Source: UBA11872 sp965198285
GTDB lineage: Bacteria; Chloroflexota; UBA11872
Assembly (NCBI GenBank): GCA_965198285.1
Contig: OZ240251.1
Span: 3,658,001-3,722,000, forward strand
Direction: 5' to 3'
DNA length: 64,000 bases
The notes beneath the pieces were generated by a model that worked only from the letters and a program-made list of their open reading frames with translations, was not told the origin of the DNA and did not search any database. Below are positions 39,045 to 47,822 of this stretch, in pieces (the first letter of the stretch is position 1; each line of letters opens with the position of its first letter). A program made the position numbers and the translations under genes.

Positions 39045-39097
39045 AGCTATCTCTCGCCAGCCCGCCCCCTCTGGGGGCGGGCTGGCGAGAGATAGCT
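39045..39097. repeat. Perfect 25-bp stem-loop
   Basis: A fully complementary 25-bp stem (39045-39069 with 39073-39097) closed by a 3-nt loop TCT. The arm begins AGCTATCTCTCGCC and ends CCCGCCCCC. A perfect stem of this length in noncoding DNA is far beyond a terminator and suggests a mobile or processed palindromic element. Confidence 0.8.
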
Positions 39098-39325
39098 CCC
39101 CCTTCACCCCCACCCAGATCCCGCCGCCCGCCACAAACCCTCCGCCCCATCCAATCCCCCCAACCGCCCCTCGCCGCGCCGCGCCGCACCGCCCAGCCCC
39201 CCGCCCAGCCCTCGCCACACCGCCCCGGCAAGACCTCGCCCACCCGTGCCACACCCCCATCCACCCGTCGCCGGGCGTGGCCGGGCGCGTCCCCGAATCA
39301 GCCAAAAACCGCCCCGCCGCAGCTC

Positions 39326-39349
39326 AAGAGTTTTTTGGAAAAAACTCTT
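39326..39349. repeat. AT-rich hairpin
   Basis: AAGAGTTTTTT (39326-39336) and AAAAAACTCTT (39339-39349) are perfectly complementary. It stands out in the surrounding C-rich DNA about 90 bp upstream of the small membrane protein gene. T- and A-runs on both strands would allow a short bidirectional terminator. Confidence 0.5.
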
Positions 39350-39440
39350 ACTGCGCGCGAGGCCCCCGCTTTCGCCGCTCCGCACAGCGCCACTCTCCAG
39401 CCCCAGCCAGCACCCCACCGCCCCGCCCGTCTACACTGGC

Positions 39441-39680
39441 ATGGACCCACCAAGCCTCGGAGCCGGTGTGACGGCCAATCTCAACCCCACCGGGGCGCCC
39501 CGCCATTCCGCGCGCGGGCCGGCGTCCGGCCGCTACCTGTCCCAGGGGTCGGGCGTGTTCAGCTACCTGCTCGTCACCGCCGTCTTCGTGATCGTCCTGA
39601 TCGTGGTGTTCACGTCTCTGGGCAACAGCATCGGCGAGGGCCTGCAGGATCTCGTCGACCAGATCCCCATCAGCCTCTGA
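39441..39680 (+). CDS. Small single-span membrane protein
   Basis: 79 residues from the ATG at 39441. A polar, Gly/Ser/Arg-rich N-terminal half is followed by one strong transmembrane helix (FSYLLVTAVFVIVLIVVF) and an amphipathic tail (LGNSIGEGLQDLVDQI). The helix-plus-tail plan recalls Flp-type pilins, but the characteristic Gly/Glu processing site before the helix is not obvious, so I do not assign it. No ribosome-binding site is clear. It ends 16 nt before clpC and may be co-transcribed with it. Confidence 0.5.
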   Translation: MDPPSLGAGVTANLNPTGAPRHSARGPASGRYLSQGSGVFSYLLVTAVFVIVLIVVFTSLGNSIGEGLQDLVDQIPISL

Positions 39681-39696
39681 GGAGCCGCTAGAACCC

Positions 39697-42204
39697 GTGG
39701 AACGCGAACCCGACGAATACGCCCCGGTCGAGTACATCCGCCGCCTCACCGGCCGCGGGCGTCGCGTGCTCCAGCACGCCGAGCTTCAAGCCGCCCGCCT
39801 CGGCCACGACGCCGTCGGCCCCGGCCACGTCTTGCTCGCCATCCTTGAGTCCCCCCAGACCGCCGCCGCGCGTGTCCTGCGCGATTCCGGGATCGAGCTG
39901 GAGCCGCTGGGCGAGACCGTCGTCGACACCCTGCCGCCCGGCTACGCGCGGGACGAGGGCCGCCGCCCACTCTCCGCCCAGGGCCGCAACGTCCTGCGCT
40001 CCGCCGCTCTTGAAGCCGAACGCATGGGCGTCCGCTTCATCGGCACCGAGCACCTGCTGCTCGGCGCGCTCGCCAACGCCGGTCGTCTGACCTCGGGAGC
40101 CCTGGCCGCGGCCGGAATCGAGTTCCGCCCGCTCCGCCGCCGCGTCGAAGCCGCCTACCAACCCGGCTCCCCCGGCCGTGGCCGCCGTCGCCGCGGACGC
40201 TGGCGAGGGCGCGGACGTCGCAGCAAGCCCCGCAGCATGCTGGCCGAATACGGCAGCGACTTCACCAACGCCGCCCGCACCGGCGACCTGGACCCCGTCA
40301 TCGGCCGCCAGGTCGAGATGGACCGTGCCATTGAGGTCCTGCTGCGCCGCTCCAAGAACAACCCCGTGCTGGTTGGCGATGCGGGCGTCGGCAAGACGGC
40401 CATCGCCGAGGGCCTCGCGCACCGCATCGTCAAGGGCGACGTGCCGGACGAGCTTCTGAAGAAGCGCCTCATCTCCCTCAGCCTGCCCGGCATGATCGCC
40501 GGCGCGAAGTACCGCGGCGAGTTCGAGGAACGCGTCCAGCAGCTCATCGCCGAGGTCCGCAAGAGCGGCGACGTCATCCTCTTCATCGACGAACTGCACA
40601 CCGTCATCGGCGCCGGCGGCGCGGCCGGCTCGCTGGACGCCGCCAACCTGCTCAAGGGCCACCTGTCCCGCGGCGAAGTCCAGGTCATCGGCGCCACCAC
40701 CTGGCGCGAATACCGCCGCTACATCGCCAACGACAAGAGCCTCAACCGCCGCTTCCAGCCCATCGACGTGGACGAACCCAGCGACGACGACGCGATCGAG
40801 ATCCTCAAGGCCCTGCGCCCGATCTACGAGTCCTACCACGCGGTTGAGGTCACCGACGACGCCGTTGACGCTTCGGTGCATCTGTCTCGCCGCTACGTCA
40901 CGTCACGCCAGCTGCCCGACAAGGCCATCGACCTGGTGGACGAAGCCTCCGCCCGAGCCAAGGTTCGGCGCCAGACCCCACCGACCCGCATCGTCGAGCT
41001 TCTGCGACGGATCAAGGAGTTGGACGCCGAAATCGCGGCAGAGCCCGAGACGCAGGACGAGCCAGCGCACCCTCCAGCCTCCCGACGTCGGGTGCGCGAC
41101 CAGGTCGCCGACGAACTCCGTGACGAACGCGCCGCCTGGGAAGCCGAGGTCGGCACGGACCGCCCGGTAATTTCGCCGCACGAAATCGCGGAGGTCCTCT
41201 CCGCCTGGATCGGCGTGCCGCTACCCACCCTGGCCGAGAACGATTCCGACCGCTTCCTGCACATGGAAGACGACCTGCGCAAGCGCGTCGTCGGCCAGGA
41301 CGACGTCCTCGCCGAACTTGGGCGCGCCCTACGCCGCGCCCTGGCCGGCATGCGCGACTCGCGCCGACCCATCGGATCCTTCCTGTTCCTCGGCGAGTCC
41401 GGCGTCGGCAAAACCGAGACCGCCAAGGCCCTGGCCCAGTTCGTCAGCGGCACAGACGACAACCTGGTACGGGTCGACATGTCGGAAATGTCCGAGTACC
41501 ACAGCATCTCGCGCCTCATCGGCTCCCCTCCGGGCTACGTCGGGTTCGACGAAGCCGGCGGGCTCACCGAGGCCGTTCGCCGCAACCCCTACTCCGTCGT
41601 CCTCTTCGACGACGTGGAGAAAGCCCACCCCCGAACGTTGCATGTTTTGCTGCAGATCATGGAAGACGGCCTCCTCACGGACGCCAACGGCCGCCACGTC
41701 GACTTCCGCAACACCATCGTCGTGCTGACCTCGAACCTGGGCGTCGACCAGGTCACCGGACCCTCCATCGGGTTCGAACCGACCTCGGCGTCGGCCCGCC
41801 TCCATACCGCCTACGAGTCCCGCATCCGCGAGTACGCCCGCAAGCAGTTGCCCGGCGAATTCCTGAACCGCATCGACCGCCTGGTCGTCTTCCGCGCGCT
41901 GGCCGAGGAGGAGATCCGAGAGATCGCGCGCCGGGCGCTGTCAGATGCCACGCGCCGCGCCGAGAACCTGGGCATCCGCCTGCACATCACCTCCGACGCG
42001 CTTGACTACATCGTCAACGCCACCCTGGGCCGCCACGCCGGCGCTCGCCCGATTGCGCAACTGGTGGGCGAGCACGTGGATGAGCCGCTCACAGACCATG
42101 TCATGCAGGAGGCGGCCGAGGGGCGCGAATTTGAACTTCGCGTGCTGGACGGCAAGCCGACCATCGTCGAGACCACCCCTAGCCCGGCCGGCGCCCCCGG
42201 CTAG
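39697..42204 (+). CDS. clpC: ClpC-type AAA+ unfoldase
   Basis: 835 residues, GTG start. Two N-terminal Clp repeats (RRVLQHAELQAARLGHDAVG and RNVLRSAALEAERMGVRFIG) precede AAA domain D1 (Walker A GDAGVGKT, Walker B VILFIDELHT). A short middle region rich in charged residues follows, then AAA domain D2 (GESGVGKTETAKALA; VVLFDDVEKAHP) and the C-terminal small domain. ClpC hexamers feed substrates to ClpP. Unusual point: an Arg/Gly-rich linker (GRGRRRRGRWRGRGRR, nt 40171-40228) joins the N-domain to D1. An mcsB/ctsR context is absent, and no ClpP gene is in the window. Confidence 0.95.
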   Translation: MEREPDEYAPVEYIRRLTGRGRRVLQHAELQAARLGHDAVGPGHVLLAILESPQTAAARVLRDSGIELEPLGETVVDTLPPGYARDEGRRPLSAQGRNVLRSAALEAERMGVRFIGTEHLLLGALANAGRLTSGALAAAGIEFRPLRRRVEAAYQPGSPGRGRRRRGRWRGRGRRSKPRSMLAEYGSDFTNAARTGDLDPVIGRQVEMDRAIEVLLRRSKNNPVLVGDAGVGKTAIAEGLAHRIVKGDVPDELLKKRLISLSLPGMIAGAKYRGEFEERVQQLIAEVRKSGDVILFIDELHTVIGAGGAAGSLDAANLLKGHLSRGEVQVIGATTWREYRRYIANDKSLNRRFQPIDVDEPSDDDAIEILKALRPIYESYHAVEVTDDAVDASVHLSRRYVTSRQLPDKAIDLVDEASARAKVRRQTPPTRIVELLRRIKELDAEIAAEPETQDEPAHPPASRRRVRDQVADELRDERAAWEAEVGTDRPVISPHEIAEVLSAWIGVPLPTLAENDSDRFLHMEDDLRKRVVGQDDVLAELGRALRRALAGMRDSRRPIGSFLFLGESGVGKTETAKALAQFVSGTDDNLVRVDMSEMSEYHSISRLIGSPPGYVGFDEAGGLTEAVRRNPYSVVLFDDVEKAHPRTLHVLLQIMEDGLLTDANGRHVDFRNTIVVLTSNLGVDQVTGPSIGFEPTSASARLHTAYESRIREYARKQLPGEFLNRIDRLVVFRALAEEEIREIARRALSDATRRAENLGIRLHITSDALDYIVNATLGRHAGARPIAQLVGEHVDEPLTDHVMQEAAEGREFELRVLDGKPTIVETTPSPAGAPG

Positions 42205-42222
42205 CCCGATGCTCCTGGGGTA

Positions 42223-43032
42223 ATGGCGAGCCGTCCCCCGCTCGACCGAATCCAGGGCGGGGCGGTCCTTCGTTTGTTCGCCGAGTCGGCCGTCGACAGT
42301 CTCCGAACCTCCGGCCGGACCCTCGCCGCCGCCCTCTTCCCGGCCCGCTGCGCCGCCTGCGGCCGCCCAGGCGCCGCCCTCTGCCAGCCCTGCCTCGCAA
42401 CCGCCACGCCCCTCCCCCATCCCCAGTGCCGCCAATGCACCCGGCCCCTCGCCTACGGCGACCAGTGCGCCCGCTGCCGCCTCGAGCGCCGCCGCATCAA
42501 CCACCTCTACGCCCCCTACGCCTACACCCCGCCGATCCTCCAGGCCGTCCAGCGCTTCAAGTACGGCAACAAGCGCTACTTGGCCGCCGACCTGGCCGCC
42601 CTCGCGATGCCTGCTCTCCCTGCCGACCTTCAGGTGGACTGCGTCGTCCCCGTCCCTCTCACAGCCAGCCGCGAACGACAACGCGGGTACAACCAGAGCC
42701 GCTTGCTGGCTTCCGAGGTCGCGCGGCGTCTCGACCGTCCGCTGGACTGCACCTTGCTCATTCGCTTGCGCGACACTCCGCCCCAGACCTCGTTGTCCAG
42801 GGCGCGGCGCCTGGCCAACGTTCGCGGTTCCTTTCGCGCACTCCGGAAGCTCTCCGGCGCCCGGATTCTGCTGGTCGACGACGTCACGACCACCGGCGCG
42901 ACAATCGAGGCTGCCACCCGCGCGTTGCGGCGTCGCGGCGCGGTTTGGGTCGGCGCCCTGGTGCTGGCGCGAACCCCCGACGACCAAACCTATCCGCCGG
43001 CAGAGCCGCCCGGTTTCGACCCGCCTCGCTGA
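42223..43032 (+). CDS. ComF family phosphoribosyltransferase-like protein
   Basis: 269 residues, ATG start 18 nt after clpC. N-terminal double zinc-ribbon (CAACGRPGAALCQPC and CRQCTRPLAYGDQCARC) followed by a type I phosphoribosyltransferase domain with the PRPP loop ILLVDDVTTTGAT and the conserved RGYNQS segment. ComF proteins are required for DNA uptake in naturally competent bacteria and may work in recombination; the reaction is not settled. Spacing suggests an operon with clpC. Confidence 0.9.
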   Translation: MASRPPLDRIQGGAVLRLFAESAVDSLRTSGRTLAAALFPARCAACGRPGAALCQPCLATATPLPHPQCRQCTRPLAYGDQCARCRLERRRINHLYAPYAYTPPILQAVQRFKYGNKRYLAADLAALAMPALPADLQVDCVVPVPLTASRERQRGYNQSRLLASEVARRLDRPLDCTLLIRLRDTPPQTSLSRARRLANVRGSFRALRKLSGARILLVDDVTTTGATIEAATRALRRRGAVWVGALVLARTPDDQTYPPAEPPGFDPPR

Positions 43033-43113
43033 TATACTCCGCCTAATCTCGCGGCCGGGGAGGCGCGCAGGCCCCCAGGCTGCGTTTTAGTTTGTGCATC
43101 GAGGAGAGGCCGG
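43033..43113 (+). promoter_or_regulatory. Possible promoter and ribosome-binding site for accD
   Basis: TATACT at 43033-43038 could be a -10 hexamer; no convincing -35 is seen at the right distance. GAGGAGAGG just before the ATG at 43114 is a strong ribosome-binding site that fixes the accD start. Confidence 0.35.
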
Positions 43114-43995
43114 ATGGCCTTGAGGCGTCGGCGCGGCGCGGCTACGCACCCAGACGTTCCCGTCGATCTGTGGGCCACCTGCCGCAAGTGCAACGCGATG
43201 CACTACCGCCCGGAGTTCGAGGCCGCGCTGCGCGTTTGCCCCGCCTGCAACTACCACGACCGCCTGGACGCCACCGAACGTATTGCGCTGCTGCTGGACA
43301 ACCCGGGCGCGTTTCAGGAGATCGACGCCGACATCACCGCGGCCGATCCACTGGAGTTCCGCCGTCCCACCGGCTCGTACGTTGACCGAGTAGCCAAGGC
43401 TCGCGCGCTCACGTCCCGCAACGAGGCCATTGTCTGCGGCGTCGGCCCGCTGCTCGGACGCGCGGTCGCCCTGGGCGTCATGGAGTTCGGCTTCATCGCC
43501 GGCAGCATGGGCTCGGCCACCGGCGAAAAGATCACGCGACTCTTCGAGCACGCGCTGCGCCAGCGCCTGCCCGTCGTCACCGTCACCGCCTCTGGCGGTG
43601 CCCGCCAGGACGAGGGATTGTTCGCGCTGATGCAAATGGCCCGCACCACGGCGGCCGCCGCCCGACTTGGCGAAGCCGGTCTTCCCCATATTTGCGTAAT
43701 GGCCGACCCTACGCTGGCCGGCGTGACCGCCAGCTTTGCCGCCGTGGCCGACGTGATCGTGGGTGAGCCTGGCGCAACCATCCGCTTCGCCGGTTCCCGG
43801 GTAGTGCAAGGCACGCTGCGCCGGCGCGCGCCGGTGGAAGACCACACCGCCGAGTGGGTGCTGCGCCAGGGCATGCTGGACCTCGTGGTGCCGCGCCGTG
43901 AACTGCGCGAGACCCTGAGCCGCGTGATTGGTCACCTGGCGCCGGCTGACGTATCCGCCCCAGCCCGAGTCGCTCCCAGGGCCGCCCGCGTTTAG
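43114..43995 (+). CDS. accD: Acetyl-CoA carboxylase carboxyltransferase subunit beta
   Basis: 293 residues. An N-terminal four-cysteine zinc ribbon (WATCRKCNAMHYR ... VCPACNYHDRL) marks it as AccD. The carboxyltransferase crotonase-like domain follows: SGGARQDEGLFALMQMARTT, then LAGVTASFAAVADVIVGEPG and AGSRVV. With AccA it transfers carboxyl from biotin to acetyl-CoA, the committed step of fatty acid synthesis. accA follows 15 nt later, so the pair is an operon. accB and accC are not in the window. Confidence 0.95.
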   Translation: MALRRRRGAATHPDVPVDLWATCRKCNAMHYRPEFEAALRVCPACNYHDRLDATERIALLLDNPGAFQEIDADITAADPLEFRRPTGSYVDRVAKARALTSRNEAIVCGVGPLLGRAVALGVMEFGFIAGSMGSATGEKITRLFEHALRQRLPVVTVTASGGARQDEGLFALMQMARTTAAAARLGEAGLPHICVMADPTLAGVTASFAAVADVIVGEPGATIRFAGSRVVQGTLRRRAPVEDHTAEWVLRQGMLDLVVPRRELRETLSRVIGHLAPADVSAPARVAPRAARV

Positions 43996-44010
43996 GCGCG
44001 GACTGTCCCC

Positions 44011-44970
44011 GTGCTCGAATTCGAACGCGTCCTCGACGAGTTACGCGAACACATCGCGGAACTCGAGCGCGACGCCAGCGCCGACCCCAACTCCCAGGTC
44101 GCGCGCGAACTGGCCGTCCTGCAGCTCGAACTCGCGGCGCGCACGGCTGACATCTTTGCCCGTCTCACCCCCTGGCAGCGCGTCCAGTTGGCGCGGCATC
44201 CCCAGCGCCCTCACACCCAGGACTACCTCGACCGTCTCTGTTCCGATTTCACCGAACTCCACGGCGACCGCCGCTTCGCCGACGACGCGTCGGTCGTCGG
44301 CGGCCTGGCCACGTTCGAGGGCCGTAGCGTCATCGTGGTGGGCCACCAGAAGGGCCGCACGACCTCTGAGAACGTCCAGCGCAACTTCGGTATGGCCCAC
44401 CCTGAGGGCTTCCGTAAAGCGCTGCGCCTCTTCGACATGGCTGAACGGTTCGGACGACCCGTCCTGACCTTCCTGGATACGCCGGGCGCCAGCCCCACGC
44501 TGGACGACGAGAAACGCGGCCAGTCCTGGGCCATCGCCGAAAACATGGCCCGCCTGGCGCGGCTACGGGCGCCCGTGATCGTTACCGTAATCGGCGAAGG
44601 CGGCAGCGGCGGCGCCCTGGCGCTAGGCGTCGGCGACCGGGTGCTCATGCTGGAACACACCATCTACTCCGTAGCCTCACCCGAAGCCGCCGCAGCCATC
44701 ATCTGGCGGGACTCCGACCACGCGGAGGAAGCCGCCGCCGCCCTGCGCCTCACCGCGCCCGACCTGCTGCGGGCCGGCCTCATCGACCGCGTCGTGCCCG
44801 AACCTGAAGGCGGCGCCCACCGCGACTTCGATACCGCCGCCGCCAACCTCCGAGCCGAACTGGCGCCCCTGCTGGACGAACTCTGCGCCCAGGACATCGA
44901 TACCCTGGTGGACGCCCGCTACGCCAAATTCCGAGCCATGGGCGAACACGTTCACGCCGCGGCCGTCTAG
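44011..44970 (+). CDS. accA: Acetyl-CoA carboxylase carboxyltransferase subunit alpha
   Basis: 319 residues, GTG start. N-terminal helical segment (FERVLDELREHIAELERDAS) and the carboxyltransferase core with GHQKGRTTSENVQRNFGM, the oxyanion-hole glycines in GEGGSGGALALGVGD, and the SVASPEAAAAIIW segment. It forms the alpha2beta2 carboxyltransferase with AccD. Located directly after accD. The C-terminus (AKFRAMGEHV) is of ordinary length. Confidence 0.96.
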   Translation: MLEFERVLDELREHIAELERDASADPNSQVARELAVLQLELAARTADIFARLTPWQRVQLARHPQRPHTQDYLDRLCSDFTELHGDRRFADDASVVGGLATFEGRSVIVVGHQKGRTTSENVQRNFGMAHPEGFRKALRLFDMAERFGRPVLTFLDTPGASPTLDDEKRGQSWAIAENMARLARLRAPVIVTVIGEGGSGGALALGVGDRVLMLEHTIYSVASPEAAAAIIWRDSDHAEEAAAALRLTAPDLLRAGLIDRVVPEPEGGAHRDFDTAAANLRAELAPLLDELCAQDIDTLVDARYAKFRAMGEHVHAAAV

Positions 44971-45131
44971 CAGCCGCCACTCGAAGCCTAAGAAGCAATG
45001 GGCGGGATTCAGTCCGACAGCGCCCAACGTGGCTTGGTAGCGATGGTGCCTGACTCATGGCAGGCGTTGCCAGAGTCACGAATTACACGCCAACTACGCT
45101 CGACTATTGAGACAGAGCAGCTAGAGCGACG

Positions 45132-45944
45132 TTGCTGAGCCCAGCTATCTCCGGCTTCAAACCGCCCCTGAAAACAAGCTATCAGCTTCCCGCAGCCCGG
45201 CTGCCGTCGGGAATCGAGAACCTCAGCATTCTGCTGGTCTCGGACCTCCACGTGACCGGACGGCCACATCACTCGCTGGCCGCACTCGATGGATTGGCCG
45301 GAGCACGACCGGACCTATTGATTGCGGCGGGCGATCTGGTGGAGAGTGAGCGCTTCATCCCGGACGTGGGCGAGCGCCTGGCGCGCATCGAAGCGCGCCT
45401 GGGCGCGTTCGCCGTCTGGGGCAACCACGATGCGCTGGGCAAGCCGCGGGGCCGGGCTCCGCGCTGGCTACGGCACGAGACGCGCCCACTCCACGACATG
45501 GAAACCGGGCTGGCCAAGCACGGCATCCAGACATTGACTAACCGTGGAGTCCGTCTGACGAGCAACGGTGCCGGACTTCAACTGGTCGGCGCGGGCGACA
45601 CGCATGTGGGCCTCTGCGACCTGGATGCGGCGTTCAAGGGGCTGGATGCCAACGTCTTCACGATCCTGGCGGCGCACAACCCGGACACCGCCTTTGAACT
45701 CGGCGAACGGCGCGTGGACCTGACGCTCAGCGGTCACACGCACGGCGGTCAGATTGCACTCCCCGTCTTCGGCCCGCTCACCCTGCGAACCCGCCACCGC
45801 CTGCCCCGGCCCTGCGGCCTGATGTACGTCCAGGGACGCCCTCTCGTCGTCTCCGCCGGCGTCGGCACGGCGGGCGTCCCGCTGCGCTTCAACGCCCCGG
45901 CAGATGTCGTGGACCTACGCTTGATACGGATTGGCGCCCGCTGA
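45132..45944 (+). CDS. Metallophosphoesterase (calcineurin-like)
   Basis: 270 residues, TTG start at 45132; the first conserved strand is at residue 32, so a later start is conceivable. All five dimetal motifs are present: LLVSDLHV, IAAGDLVE, VWGNHDALG, ILAAHNPD and LSGHTHGGQ. The order and spacing match the YkuE/YaeI group, which act at the membrane on lipid-linked phosphates in some species. No transmembrane anchor is seen here. The stop overlaps the convergent hydrolase gene by 30 bp. Confidence 0.9.
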   Translation: MLSPAISGFKPPLKTSYQLPAARLPSGIENLSILLVSDLHVTGRPHHSLAALDGLAGARPDLLIAAGDLVESERFIPDVGERLARIEARLGAFAVWGNHDALGKPRGRAPRWLRHETRPLHDMETGLAKHGIQTLTNRGVRLTSNGAGLQLVGAGDTHVGLCDLDAAFKGLDANVFTILAAHNPDTAFELGERRVDLTLSGHTHGGQIALPVFGPLTLRTRHRLPRPCGLMYVQGRPLVVSAGVGTAGVPLRFNAPADVVDLRLIRIGAR

Positions 45945-47108
45945 AATCTGGCGTAGCGCGTCAAAGGTGAACTGCCAGAGCGTCCACATCCCCGGTATGA
46001 ACGAGCCCAGCAGCACCGGCGGCGAGAGGTCCGGCGCGGAGAGTTGCGCGTGTTGGATCACGTCCAGCACGGCCAGTTGGGCACGGGGCTCGCCGCCCAC
46101 CCGGGTAAAGATGCGCAGCGATTCCTGCGCGGGCACATACAGGTCGCCGCGGTCGTGCAGCAGCGCCACGGGCGCCCGCAGGCGCTCGATGTGGGCATCG
46201 GGCGAAATCGATTCCAGCGCTCCCGGGATCGCGCGGCGCACGCGGTCCATCAGTCCGGTCACCTCGGCCGGGTCCCGGTTGGTGAACAGCTCGTACACCC
46301 CACGCGCCGGCGCGCCCAACTGGGCGAGGTCATACTTGGGCAGCACCTCCGGGTCCGGGTCCGGCGTCTGCAGCGCGAAAAGGCGGAACAGCGCGTCGCG
46401 ATCTTCGGCCTCGGGAATGGCGGAGACCAGCGTGTTGCGAGTTACCAGCCAGACGTAGGCATCGGGCTGATACGGCTGGAAGCCATCGTCCACTTGCACC
46501 GTGGACGTCGTGACGGCCCGGAGCATCGCGTCCAGTGAGTAGTAGGCCCCGATAGTTGCGATGAGGGCCACGCGGTCCGCGATCTCAGGGTCCGACGCCG
46601 CCACCATCGCCAGCGACCCGCCCATGCTGAAGCCGATGAAACCCACGCGCTCAGGATCCACGGACGGACGGGACTGGAGCACCTGATAGCCGCGCACCAG
46701 ACCGGCGATGTCCTCCGGCAGGACTCGGTAGTTCTCGTAGTCCAGCGCATCGGGCACCAGGACCACGAACCCTGTCCGCGCCAGTCCGTCGGCGAAGCCG
46801 ACCAGCGGCTCGTACGTCCGGCCTTCGGGGACGACTCCATTGACGAGCACGATTGCGGGCAGGTCGCGCGCGTCCGGCGGTTCGTAGAGATCCGCCAGCA
46901 GTTCATAGCCGTCGCGGGTCGTATAGGCCAGCGTCGTCACGCGCGGCGGCGTCCGCAACTGTAGCAGAGTCGGCGGGTTGCCCGGAACAACGGAAGCCAG
47001 TGCGGAAGCCGTTCGGAGCCCGGGTCCCAACTCATCCCGGACACCGAACACGTAACCCAGTAGCGCGAGCGCCAGCCCAAGCCCGACAAACGTCCGTGCG
47101 GCAATCAT
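45915..47108 (-). CDS. Alpha/beta hydrolase, membrane-anchored or secreted
   Basis: 397 residues, ATG start. An N-terminal hydrophobic segment (TFVGLGLALALLGYVFGV) acts as signal or anchor. The alpha/beta hydrolase core carries the nucleophile elbow GFIGFSMGGSLA, an acid around LLHDRGDLYVP and the catalytic His near the C-terminus (VIQHAQL). This resembles dienelactone-hydrolase/dipeptidyl-peptidase-like esterases. The substrate is unknown. Convergent with the phosphoesterase; nrdR lies upstream on the same strand. Confidence 0.85.
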   Translation of the reverse strand: MIAARTFVGLGLALALLGYVFGVRDELGPGLRTASALASVVPGNPPTLLQLRTPPRVTTLAYTTRDGYELLADLYEPPDARDLPAIVLVNGVVPEGRTYEPLVGFADGLARTGFVVLVPDALDYENYRVLPEDIAGLVRGYQVLQSRPSVDPERVGFIGFSMGGSLAMVAASDPEIADRVALIATIGAYYSLDAMLRAVTTSTVQVDDGFQPYQPDAYVWLVTRNTLVSAIPEAEDRDALFRLFALQTPDPDPEVLPKYDLAQLGAPARGVYELFTNRDPAEVTGLMDRVRRAIPGALESISPDAHIERLRAPVALLHDRGDLYVPAQESLRIFTRVGGEPRAQLAVLDVIQHAQLSAPDLSPPVLLGSFIPGMWTLWQFTFDALRQISAGANPYQA

Positions 47109-47177
47109 GGCGCCGCTCGTAGCGGCGAACGGCAGCCAGCCGGTTCTCGCCGGTACGGCCGTCGCGCGGATCGCCGG

Positions 47178-47822
47178 TTAAGCGTCGTCGGTGTCTGCCG
47201 GTACCAGCGGCAGATTGGTTCGCTCGATTTCGGTTCGTTCACGACGCTGCCGCGATTCGTTGATGGTTTCCAGCATCTCCTGGACGCCGCCTGCGCCGAA
47301 ATAGCCTGACGCGTAGCGCACGTAGGTGACTTCATCGAGCGTAACCAGGCGTTCCATGGCCAGGTCGGCAATATCTTTGGAGGGAACGTCCGGCGCGTCA
47401 CGGCTGAGCAGCTCATTCTCGATTTGGATTGCCGCCTCTTCCGCCCAGGCGCTAGTAATTGGACGCTTCGTCCCCGCAATCATGATCGATCTGTAGAGTT
47501 TGCCGCGGTTGAACGGCTCGCTTCGCCCATCGGCCTTGAGCACGCGAATGTCCATTCGCGCCAGGCGTTCGAGCGTCTGGTATCCCTGCCCGCAAGCCGC
47601 GCAGCGGCGATGGCGGCGCAGGGTTCCCTGCGACGTCAACTCCCAGAGCTCGATGCGCGCCTCGTCGTGTCCACAGTGCGGGCACACATAGATGTCGCGC
47701 CGCTCGTAGGTGGTGAACCGATGGCCGCACTCTTGGCAGGCGCGGCGGCGGCGCGTGGCATCCGCGGCCTCGCGCGTATCCACCACCTGCAGCCGCGCCG
47801 ACGTGCAGGCTGGACACCGCAT
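47178..47822 (-). CDS. nrdR: NrdR-like regulator with duplicated zinc ribbon
   Basis: About 214 residues from the ATG at 47822 (MRCPACTSARLQVVDTREA); an in-frame extension to 47867 is not conserved. The first zinc ribbon is normal for NrdR (CPAC ... CQECGHRFTTYER). It is followed by a second, similar ribbon (CPHCGHDEARI ... RRCAACGQGYQTLER) and then the ATP-cone (RMDIRVLKADGRSEPFNRGK ... SKDIADLAMERLVTLDEVTY). NrdR represses ribonucleotide reductase genes in response to ATP/dATP. Classic NrdR has one ribbon and about 150 residues. No nrd gene or NrdR box was noticed in the window. Confidence 0.88.
   Translation of the reverse strand: MRCPACTSARLQVVDTREAADATRRRRACQECGHRFTTYERRDIYVCPHCGHDEARIELWELTSQGTLRRHRRCAACGQGYQTLERLARMDIRVLKADGRSEPFNRGKLYRSIMIAGTKRPITSAWAEEAAIQIENELLSRDAPDVPSKDIADLAMERLVTLDEVTYVRYASGYFGAGGVQEMLETINESRQRRERTEIERTNLPLVPADTDDA

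Larger units (their letters stand above)
37873..39440. other. Long repeat-rich noncoding region
   Basis: About 1.57 kb with no convincing gene on either strand; the open frames here are low-complexity Pro/Arg/Ser translations. In order it holds TTCGTGGTGAGCC-type repeats (38032-38057, 38538-38586), a 21-bp tandem repeat (38368-38487) and a palindrome TAGTGTACACTA (38771-38782). A hairpin-repeat copy (38895-38931), a perfect 25-bp stem-loop (39045-39097) and an AT-rich hairpin (39326-39349) follow. The right part (38950-39440) is extremely C-rich on the plus strand. Confidence 0.7.

Noticed and set aside
38879..39691. A 270-codon frame through the hairpins upstream of clpC
   Set aside because: It translates repeats and a perfect stem-loop into Pro/Arg/Ser text and overlaps the better-supported 79-residue membrane protein in another frame.
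39688..40881. A 397-codon open frame antisense to clpC
   Set aside because: It overlaps the conserved ClpC coding sequence throughout, and its Ala/Gly/Val/Asp pattern is the usual complement artefact.
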